Positions 1 to 10,700 of a stretch of DNA of 22,971 bases are shown in pieces. The translations under genes and the position numbers were made by a program. The notes below the pieces were generated by a model. That model was not told the origin of the DNA. It saw only the letters and a list, made by a program, of their open reading frames with translations, and ran no database searches. This DNA comes from Saccoglossus kowalevskii (taxonomy: Eukaryota > Hemichordata > Enteropneusta > Harrimaniidae). The number at the start of each line of letters is the position of its first letter. The stretch's first letter is position 1. The stretch is from the NCBI RefSeq assembly GCF_000003605.2, contig NW_003121911.1:1220308-1243278 (forward strand), given 5' to 3'.

Positions 1-444
1 ATTTTTTCTATAATAATTATTTTTATCAAATTGTTTTTGAAAAAATACACAAACGATTTGGTAGGTATAGTTTATGAAAGGGACTGAGTTTGATGGGTTT
101 GAAATCCATGCGAGCAAATTTGATCAACATCAGTAGCTGCCAATATTTGTAATTCAATTTAAAATAATAATTGTATTGCTAAAACAGCCAGAATCCTTCA
201 GAATAATTCATTTCTCATTTAGGATAAGTTGATATTTTGCATTTGTTGTATACTGCACACATACCGTACTTACAATGATGACTAGTCACTAAAATACTTA
301 CTCTCTATACATGCTATAGCATCACATTTGTACTTGAACGTAATAAACGCGTAGTTGTCACTGAAACAAATGTACATTTAAAAAGTAAAAGGATGCAACA
401 TGTTCAATGATACTAAATAACTTTACAGATACTGGACACTATCT
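1..444. other. Intron or flank, nothing recognised
   Basis: AT-rich sequence left of the repeat array. I searched the minus strand for the missing RRM half (a YGF-type RNP1 motif) and saw none. No gene or clear repeat is visible. Confidence 0.5.
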
Positions 445-1306
445 ATGCATGTCCAGTTTCAGAAATTTGTTGAACTAACATGGCCACCAGTCAGCCATTT
501 GATATCGGGAACACTAATTGCATACACGTGCAGTCACCAACATGTAAATTTCCATGTAATCATTCATGGGATATACAGAAGAAACAACTCATTGTCAATG
601 ACACGTCCCTGTTTCGTTCATATTTGAGTGACATGTACATTCAAAGCAGATCATGACCAAAATGCACCTGCATATGTACAACACATTGTACTAAATCTGA
701 ACAAAATCCATCCATGCATGACTGAGATCTGGTTCCGGAATTGTGAAAATACGTGATTTTGATGCATTTTCGGCCTTAAAATGGCCATCATTCAGCTATT
801 GTTAAGCGGATCATGAAACAAATGCACATATCTATTTGTGACATGATGTACCATGTGTGTGTGTAAAGTTTGAACTTGATCAATCCAGACATGTCTCTGA
901 TACGGATCCAGAACTGAATTCTTTAAAACAAAATCGCCGCCAGTCGGCCATTTCGAACCCGATCCCCCCAAAAAAATGACGTGCATCAAGGTCCTATTAT
1001 GTTTAATGTATGTACCAAATTTGAACAAAATCCGTCAATGCATAACTGAGATCCGGGTCCGGAATGGTGAAAATGTGCTATTTTGATGCAATTTCGGCCT
1101 TAAAATGGCCGCTATTCGGCTATCGTTAATCGGATCATGAAAAAAATGCGTGTGCATATGTCCCATATAATGTGCGATGTATGAGTGAAGTTTGAACTTA
1201 ATCGGTCCATGCATGTTCGAGATGCAGGTGATCACGGACGCACGCACGCATGCACACAGGGCAAAACACAAGTCCCCGTTTTCGGACTACGTCCGAACGG
1301 GGACTA
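445..1306 (+). repeat. Tandem/dimeric ~160-bp dispersed repeat ending in a hairpin
   Basis: Units at about 651-807, 808-967, 968-1133 and 1134-1306 share GATCATGAAAMAAATGC, GTTTGAAC, CCATGCATG, GAGATCCGG and CGGCCTTAAAATGGCC words. The first resembles the third and the second the fourth, so the array is dimeric (about 325 bp). A diverged unit precedes it from about 445. The last unit runs into ACGCACGCACGCATGCACAC, an imperfect hairpin (1271-1305) and a short A-run, like a non-LTR or SINE-like 3' end. ORFs in this stretch are chance frames. Confidence 0.7.
1271..1305. repeat. Terminal hairpin of the repeat
   Basis: The left arm AGTCCCCGTTTTCGGAC and right arm GTCCGAACGGGGACT pair over 15 bases, with two extra T in the left arm and a TAC loop. 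AAAAA follows. It closes the repeat array and may be the family's 3' end signal. Confidence 0.75.
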
Positions 1307-1399
1307 AAAACAGTCTCCATAGTAGAATTTGTTCAAGAGCAACAACAAGGAAGGAATGTTACCTACATGGCTTGAGCGCAGCATTCCTTTAATACAGAA

Positions 1400-1620
1400 T
1401 TTGTCACACAGCCATTTTTAATCTCATCTCATCAAGGCTGTCCATGTATTACCATGATATAGATTTAGGACGGCAGAAATACTTGATTTTGATACATTTC
1501 ACATTCAAATGGCTGCCATTTGGCCACCTTGTAGCAAAGACATGATGGAATAGCATACATCAAAACAAAATGACTGCCATTCGGCACAGAGGTCAATTCA
1601 CAAGTTCCTGATTGAATAGA
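1400..1620 (+). repeat. Diverged copy of the same repeat family
   Basis: Words such as TTGATTTTGATACATTTC, AAATGGCTGCCATTTGGCCA and AAAATGACTGCCATTCGGC echo the array at 445-1306. The ends are unclear. Confidence 0.45.
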
Positions 1621-1644
1621 AACAAAATCGTGTAAATTACTCAC

Positions 1645-1766
1645 CCGAAATCTCTGAAATGTACACTGACTTTTTCAATTTCACCAAAAGCTGAAAAACG
1701 TTCTCTCAGATAAGCTCTTGTTGTGCCTTCATCTATTCTACCACAATACACAACTCTGCGATCCTC
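1645..1766 (-). CDS. PPARGC1: PGC-1 exon: first half of the RRM
   Basis: The exon has 122 nt: 40 codons plus two bases. The acceptor is TATCATTTTAG and the donor is CGG|GTGAGT. It encodes EDRRVVYCGRIDEGTT, then RAYLRERFSAFGEIEKVSVH and FRDFG. This is strand 1 (RNP2, VVYCGRI), helix 1 and strand 2 of an RNA recognition motif. The arrangement TTR-x2-LR-x-RF-x2-FGEIE is characteristic of the PGC-1 RRM. RNP1 (strand 3) must lie in a further exon, which I could not find in bases 1-1644. Confidence 0.92.
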
Positions 1767-4700
1767 CTAAAATGATACATTTATACAATACAGTGTCAAA
1801 TTTTTGTTTCCCCCTCTAGTAATTCAACATTACTTAGTGTATCATTTTCATACAGTAGAACGTCGATTATCCGAACGTAGATTATCCAAAATGTTCGGTT
1901 ATCCGAACCTACTGTGTGTCCCCCAAAGTTTGTATGCAGGTCTGGCTGTGTTCCGTATAATACAAAAGTCAACTGAACAATAAATACTACAGTCGTCTTG
2001 TGTGATTTCCTGGTGCAACACTTTCAATAAAGCCGTTATCAACATGTAATCCGACGTCTTTCACGTGTACGTTCATTGTTTACAGTGTCTGCGCAAACAA
2101 TGAAACGAATTACAGTATCCAATAATTTCCTAAATTCAGACAAGCCTATTACGCCACACCAGTGTTCCACTGTAAATAAAAAATGTCCTAAAAACACAAA
2201 CTTCATCAAATGTCTTCTCCACTGTTTACAGTCAGATCCTTAACTTTACCATAGACCCTCTATGACTTTACCAAGTTGTAAGTCACCGCAGTTCGGATAC
2301 GTTTCCTGGGAAAATTGTACGGGGTTCCACCGCCGTTTTTTCCCCGATTTTTAATTTTAATGTCCAGTATGAGAAGTCACATCCTCTTCGGAATAAAAAA
2401 GAAAGAAAATAACTTCTGGGATGTCTTGCCACAGAAGCGACGCCAGTTTAATAGTGCAGTGAAAAAGAGACGAAACGACAACCCCTTGGTGTGCCTCTTT
2501 GATGGTTCATCAGCAGACAACGGCAACCAACGACCACAGGCGGGCAGTTTGATGGTTCACAGCGTCGAAGTGTTTACGTCCGGTGATCACAGTAGCCAAC
2601 CTGGATTTTTACAACAATTTATTATGTCAATCGTTCTAGGTGTTAAAAACTTTGCTGAATCCAATAAAATCGGGAATCAGTTGTAGCAGTTTACCATTCG
2701 AAAATCCCCAAGCAATCTGGTAACATCGAGCCGCTAGCCGATCTATACACAGCGACCTTTCACCCGTTTACTTTATCAGCATCTTTTATCTAGCGTTGGC
2801 GTGGCTACCCCCAGTGAAATGCAAACGCGGTGTGCTTGATTTAGACGCAAAGTTGTCAATTATAAATCGACTAGAACGTGGCGAAACCGCAAGCAATCTA
2901 TCTACCGAGTATGGTGTTGGTAAATCGATGATATCCGATATCAAGGCAAAACAAAAGCTGCTGGATTTTTTCAGTAAAATGGATTCAAGTGCAGGACTGA
3001 AACGAAAGATAACGAAAACAGCCTATGACAATCGTTCAGAGAAATCAGTCTTCACTTGGTTCCGGGACTTGGTTTTCCCAAGAACTTTATTATCGCTACA
3101 TTTTACGGACATTTTGAAACATTCCAGCATGCAACATTTTTATTACAATGTATTACTGATTAAATAAAAATGTTTTTAATGACGTACTCTACATGTATTA
3201 TTGTTTGATTTCATTACAGTCATGTGCATCAGAATTTGTGTGTCGTGAGCCTGTAAACTTGAGCACGCCCACACAAGATCGCATATCAGAACTGTTTGCA
3301 TAACCGAACAAAAAGCATGTCCCCCCCAACAGTTCGGATAATCGACGTTCTACTGTACTTGCTTTCATATTTATAAATTAATTCCATTGTTATCTTTTAT
3401 TTAACAATTGCATTACCACACCACTAAAACGATTATATTTTTAAATATCTTCTAACTATTCAGCCATCTACAAAAATATTTGTTTAACCTTTTCACCACC
3501 AGACTCTCGCCCGAATTTTTCTGCACTTTTTCCTAAATTCTTCAATATTTCTGGAAATGAACCCTAATTTTGGAGCCAACAGACAAAATTAGAGTCAATT
3601 TTAATTTTTACTCAAAAATTAGATATTTCCCCCCCCAATTTTCTGAAGGAAAGTGCAGACTATAAACAGGACTGAATATGTAATGAAAATAGGGAACTGG
3701 TGGCAAAAAGGTTTGTGAAAAGATTACAGATCAGTTACTCACCCACTGTTTCTCCTGGCCTCTCTCTGGAGCTATCTCGTCAATTCTTCGGCTAAAATGG
3801 AACCAATATTAGACATTTTATATGGTACCAGCAAGTTCATCTTGATCTAACCCTCATCTTAGCAGCTACATTGTACATATCAGATTAAATATTTAAGGCC
3901 AGACTTTTATTATCCCTTGTTCCGCGAACCCACTGATTGAACAGCAGCCGAAAATTAAATAAAAATAAAATTTTATCTTAGCACAATTTCTCGCGTACGC
4001 CGACTTGCGAGTGCAAAATATTGCTAAAAAGAATTATTTTTGTCTTCATTTTTTTTTTTTTCGTCCACCGCCTAACAAATCCAAATTTCATTTTTGTGGG
4101 AGTATCAATCAAAGTACCGAAGTCTGGCACAGATCTATACTTTATGCGCGTTGGTTGACAGTGAATCTCGTGTATTGACCTCTGTTCTGCTTGCGAATAC
4201 TAGGCGAACATGGCGGTGGCGTGGTTTGTGGTGATGCGCCTTGAAACTCTCGTCAAAAACAGAGAAATCCCTCATTAATGTTAAAACTGCCAACCAGGCT
4301 ATACATGGAATAAAAATTTATTTCATTTTTTCTCGCTGAACAATTATCTCACTTACAATTCCTTGAGAATCACAAATCTAATGGAAAAAAAAATTACTTG
4401 AGAAACAAGGAATACCGTAAAATCTGTATTAGAAGCCGCATCCCTAATAGAAGTCGCACCCATTCTTTTTAAACAATTGGGAACCAAAAAATCATCATTT
4501 CTCATATGGGTAGATGCTCTAATAGAAGCCGCAACCCCTCTATTGGATTGTACCATTTTAATAGAAGCCGCGGTTTCTAATACAGATTTTACAGTAATAA
4601 AAGTTTGGTCTAATGGGAAACAAATGACTGGTGAATACTGTTAATAGCCAAATATATTAGCTACATGTACTTTAGTGGTTTCATAATTGTTACTTTATTG

Positions 4701-7700
4701 ATTGTGATTCATAATTATAAACAAATGATTGGTATCAATTGCTTTAGAATAACCAATCACACAATTGGAAATTATACTCTTGGCTTGTAGCTAGTGCACA
4801 TTGATAGTATTTTCCCACATTAGAAATAAAGCGCATGACCAGCAAATGTTAACCATAAAATAGAATAGAATAAAATAAACAAGCAACCTATCGGCTAAGA
4901 TAGCTCCGCTGTTATATGTAATATCAAAGCAATTGGACTTGCAATTTTCAACAAGAAATTGAAAATATCACTTTAGCCAAAATTTTAAAAATATTCATCA
5001 AAATTAGAAAATTTTAGATATGAAATGAACAAATCTGAGAGAGGTCCACCCAAGGTACATATACACAAAGTATCAAAGCATTCAGGCTTGTAGTTTTCAA
5101 GAAGTCGAAAAAGTAAAACATTGACACGGACGACAGATGCCGGACGACGACGAACAATCACTCGTATAATAAGCTCCGCTCGACATAGTCGACAGCGAAG
5201 CGGAAAAAAAAAATCACATTCCTACCTTGGTCTACTGTAAGGTGATTTTGTACGGTGTCGCGAGTAGGATTTCCTACGAGATCTGTAAGGTGATCGCGAG
5301 CGTGATCTATATGGAGATCTTGAACGAGATCTACTGTAAGTGTACCTATGCCTTCTACGATGGCTATACAAACGTCTCCTTCCACGCGACCTAGATCTTG
5401 AATATCTTTGACGTGGACTACGAGACCAAGATCTTGAGCGCGAGCGCGAATATGAATGCCTATATCGATGAGATTTTGCAAATGATCTTGAACGAGATCG
5501 CGAGTAAGATCTTGATCGTGATCGGCTGTAAGAGTCGCGTCCTCGCCGACTTCTGTATGATCTTTCATTGTAATCAGAACAGGTTGAGCAAGGTGATGAA
5601 GATCGTGAACACAAACTGGAATTCAATGGAGAGCGCGAGCGTGATCTGGAGCAAGAGCACGAGCGTGAACAAGAACGACTGTGCGATCTTCTCTTGCAAT
5701 CACTCTCATTGTTTAGATTTTTAATCTGGATATCAACTGTGGACAGCTCCTTACTTTCCATTTTAGTCTTGGCCATTTCACTGCTATCAACAGAAGCAGG
5801 GAAAAGCATTTTGCTGGCAAAATACTCTGGTATTTTGTCAAAGTATTTCACAGTCACTACAGGTTTTTCAGTTTGAGAAATTTCTGGTCCTTGAGGAGGG
5901 CTATCCCACTCGCTTAATCCTTGCACACTGGAACACTGTTCAGTGGAATTTCTTTCCCACAGAGATCTTGCAAATCTATCTTTATCCTTTGAAAATTCTG
6001 TTATCTTGCAGTTATTTCTGGATACAGGATTAGCATCCAAAGGGGGTTTTTTGTTCTCTTGGAATGAATCTCTACTCCCATCATCCTGTGAATAGGACTG
6101 ACAGTAGTCATGGTCTATAATCAATTCATGAGAAGAGTATGGTATTTCGGCATCTTCAAAAATGTTCCTAGAAATCATAGGACTAGACGATCGACTACTT
6201 GGTCGACTGTTTGGCTGACTGCTAGGTGCACGTTTTCTTGATTTTTTCGCTGGCATAGCAAGTGGCTCTGTAAGTATGGCAGTTTTTCTTTTAATTGGTG
6301 TAATCTTTTTTGCAATCTCTGCTACATTGACTGCCACAGGGGTGGGAGTTGCAGGAGGAGTCACCACTGAAAAAAATAGATATATGGTACATTATTCTAA
6401 CGCGCGATTGAAAATCATTTAAATAACTCATAAAATAAAAAATTATGGAAAATATTCCAACAAAATTGGAGGGAGGGTATTACTTTATATGGAAGTACAC
6501 AAGACATGTCAGATACATCTCTGAAATGGCATTCATTTAAAACAAAATAGTTACCACTCAGCCATTTTTAAATCAGATTTGAAATACAAAATGACACCGA
6601 GTTACCATTGCTTTCAATGCATCTACCTAGTCATCTTGGATTGTGGAATAATTATATGTGCATATGTATGATGGGTGTATGAAATTTGAATACTAGTCAG
6701 ATGTGGCTCTGGAACAACATTCATTAATACAAAATATCCACCAGCCTGCAAAACAAAGTGACTGGCAGTAAGGTTCAATACTTAATGTATGTACCAACCA
6801 AAATCGTAATCCAACCGCAAGAGAAATGCTGGATTTTAGTGTATTTTTAAAACACAACTGGAATAATTTTGAGGTAATTTTACTGGAGCAGATTTTGTAT
6901 GCATTTGACATTTTCAAATTTAAAAGTTGTGTGGAGCAACAATGCAATGGGAACAATCCCAATGTCATTAACTATATGGTAAACACCATCCATCCCATCA
7001 ACAACAAATGCATCTACATTTGTCCAAATTGCCTTACTTTACCACCAATAACCATTTTAAAACCCAGTTGCAGCAGTGTATACATTCTGCTGACCTATGT
7101 GCTTATTTTGAGTCAATTACAGAAAATGCAACAATCGAAAAAAAGAATTTTTTAACAAGATGGGATGGTTTCTGGTTGATCACTGATTCGGCATTAAAAC
7201 AATCTGCCCACAGTACAACACTGACAAAGGCAACAATAACATCACTAAACACAGCTGGAACATGATACAATGGTCCTTGAAAAAGGGTTTATTGGTGACA
7301 GGCTTTTCAGATTATAAACATGTAAATATTTTTTAGTTAAGTAGTTTACTCACATGAACTTTTTAGTAAATGTGATTTTAAAACTGGATATTGCTTTCCA
7401 AGGTCCTTTTTCAACTTGACACCTTTTTTCTGTTGACTGTAAGCTGCCCTGTAAAATAAACACGAAAGAATTACAGATGTGTTTACAACATTATGAAATA
7501 CAAATTAGCACATGGCCAACAGCCCTCGACCAATCAGTCGCCATAAAGTGTGGTTCTATTTCACCACGAATTCACTTAGATCACGGCTGAAAAAACGCAA
7601 GATTTTCATTGCAACTATTTATAACACCAAAATCAGATACTAAGTATCCACTGAGTTGCGTTCAATTCAACTGACGCTACTGGCAGCACGCAGGCCATCG

Positions 7701-10700
7701 TTGCAACATTTTGACAAAATGTACTAAAATGTTATTTCACCAGTCTGATTGCTGTCAAAATGTGTCATCATTTGATTGGTTAATACGAATCATTTCTCGG
7801 GCTGATTGGCCAGTGCTAAGTCGGTTTATAAGATCACGCCCTCGGTGACTGAGCACCCAACGGCCCTCGTTCAAATTCTCATTGTCACCTCGGACCGTGA
7901 TCTAACCTATACAACTAATTTAGTATTGAACACAAAGTGTTACCTCAAAACTGATGAACACAGGTGTTAATAGTGAACACTGGAATGAACACAACTATTA
8001 ACTATACATGCTATGCTAGGAATGAGTAATTACAGTGAACAATGGAAATAAATGCAATACAAGCTATTGAAATGAATACAGTGAAAACTGGAATACAATA
8101 CATAGGACATGATACAGTAAATTATAAAAACACTAGGAACATCTTGTGGACACTGGAGTAAAAAAAATGAAATAAACTTACTCCGGGGAATCTTCAGGTG
8201 TATTGGGCAACTGAAGATTTGCTGCCGTCTCTTCAAACTGTTCTAATAGGCTATCAACATCTCTGGCTTCAATTAATGTACCTGAAAAAAGACAGCTTTA
8301 TTAAACACTGACAGTGCAAGCTTATGATTTGATACCAGACTGATCACAACACTAAAACCTTGACGTGGATTTCACCAAAAATATAATAGTTCTAGTACTG
8401 GTAGTGGCTAATACTAACTTTGTTTTTTCGTAGATAATTACCACCCTATCCACTTTACAATCCAAGAATGAATAGCATTATAAAACTTAGACTTTTCATA
8501 TAGCAAATAATTTATATAACCAGTAAGCAACAAGCTTTCTAGATTTATTTAATTAACCTGTCTGAGGGAGATACCATGTTTTTAAAAGAGGAACATTTCC
8601 CTTAAAGATCCATGATTTTGTAATTGGTCTTCCCCCATTGGTGTAATGTGCTATTGACTGACAGTGGGTTATAGGTAGACCATTTGAAATCAAAGCAGTG
8701 GCTGGATGATTTCATTAAACAATTTGCAAGCCAAGACCGAAGGGAAAAATTGCATGCAAGGTATTGCTGGGAAAGCATGTTGGCGCATTCATGGAATAAA
8801 AATATACAGATAAGACAATGAAAAAATAATTCCACCTACAGCTCAACACACCACGATTTCAAATGGTTGATCCCTTAATAGTCAAGTTTCAAAGACATTG
8901 GATTTTCAACAACAAACCTTCTCAACATTTCCATCGATCCAAACAGGACTTTCGGGATACCATGTTTAGAATGCACACTAATATATTTAATTTCATTATG
9001 TTTGATTTACCCAAAAGTGAATTAACAAATGCAGTGACTTTAATATTGCTGAATTTTTCGACACCCTGTGATGCAAATCAACATTAACAAGTCCCATGTT
9101 CATGCCATCCCCTCCCCCATTTATTTTGACAGTACATGGAGGGTTTCAGCGAGTGATGCATTTTCAATGCATTGTAAAACGTTTTTATTCACAAGCACAC
9201 ATGTCCACACCATTTACAGAATTCAACAGCCGATAAACATTTAAAAATCATTGTCCTACCTGATTCAGTTTGTTTTTCATTTGTTAACACTGATTCATCT
9301 TCTAAAATCTCCCCTTCTTCAAGATCATACCCATCCTCTTCCAAGACCATTTTTGTGTCAGTAATAGTTGCATCACGACTCTCCATAATATGACTGTTTT
9401 CATCAACAGTTACAATATCCTTTGAGACAACCTTCGTCTCATTTACTGCATCTATTTCATCATCTGAATCACTGAGTACAATCTCCTCTATATGTTTATT
9501 TGCTCCTGTACCAAGTTTGTAATTTTTCTGTTTAGGTGGGGTGGGTGCGGCACTATACAAATGTCCACTACCGCCTGATTGTATGTCTTTAACGATATCC
9601 TCAATAGGAACATCAGCATTTAGAAGTATTTTTTCCAATGTACTAGAATATTTTCTTGGTCTACACAACTTCTTAATTGGTAAACCTGAAAGTTAAAGAA
9701 GTTTAATATTTTACAAAAATTTTATTTTAATTTTTTTACATAGACAAAATAAAATGCATTCAAAGCTCCACACACTGCAGTGTTTACTCTAGTTCAAAAT
9801 CACATTCAAAAATGATTTACTGTTTGGTAAATAATCATCACAAGCACGAAAAACATGGATACGATTTCAAACAAAGATTACCGTTAATATTTTAAAATAT
9901 AGAAATAGGATGGACGAGGCAATTTCTTAATCCCGATTGTGGAATTCGCTCAACCAAATGTCACTAACTGAATATTCCACAATGGGCTTAAAAATAAATC
10001 AACATGCTGGTGGTTAATCCTTTCACCACCAGTTTCCCCGTTTTCATCACAAATTCACAAAATGGTCCCGTGTATGGTCTGCAATTTCCTTCAAAAATGG
10101 AAACAAAAATAACAAAATTTTGAGTAAAAACCAAAAATTGACTCGAATTTTGTCTGTAGGCCCCAAAATTAGGGTTCATTTCCAAAAATATTGAAGAATA
10201 CAAGAAAAGTGACGAAAAATTTGGACAAGAAAGTCTGGTGGTAAAAAGGTTAAGGCAGTAAAGGCACTCCAATGTCTGCCCCAATCACACACCCCCCCAA
10301 TTGTTGATGTACGTATTCACAACACGCAAGGCTGTACAGTTTTTATTGTACAAGCATTTACAGAGAAACCTGTTGCAACTACAGACAATATTCACCATAA
10401 ATCACTGTTACAGTAGCAACAAATATGGTAGATCCTTCTTGCATTACATGTTAGGCAAGCCATTAATATCTGGCATTACTGTAAAATACTTAAGGTAGCG
10501 GGACTATTATTTGCATACTTGTTTTCATCTTCTAATTGTGACTAAATGACTACAAATGGACCCGGGAAAGTATATATTTTTAGAATCGCCAGACTTCAAG
10601 CTTTTCACAAGTGTATTTTGCATGCCCGTATCTGCATTCTACGACGCGTTACTCAATCAAAGGTGAAAAATTACTTTTTCTGTAAAAAAAATAATTACGC

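Noticed and set aside
445-1392. Several 60-80 aa frames in the left repeat array
   Set aside because: They follow repeat units, lack splice or coding signatures and occur on both strands.
2315-2686. Plus-strand 123-aa frame inside the Tigger-like element
   Set aside because: It has no recognisable domain and lies upstream of the transposase remnant, so it is probably a chance frame in the element's leader.
5158-5724. Open frames of 136 aa (minus) and 108 aa (plus) across the RS region
   Set aside because: They are other-frame shadows of the repetitive arginine/serine codons; the RS frame is continuous with the PGC-1 exon and has proper splice sites.
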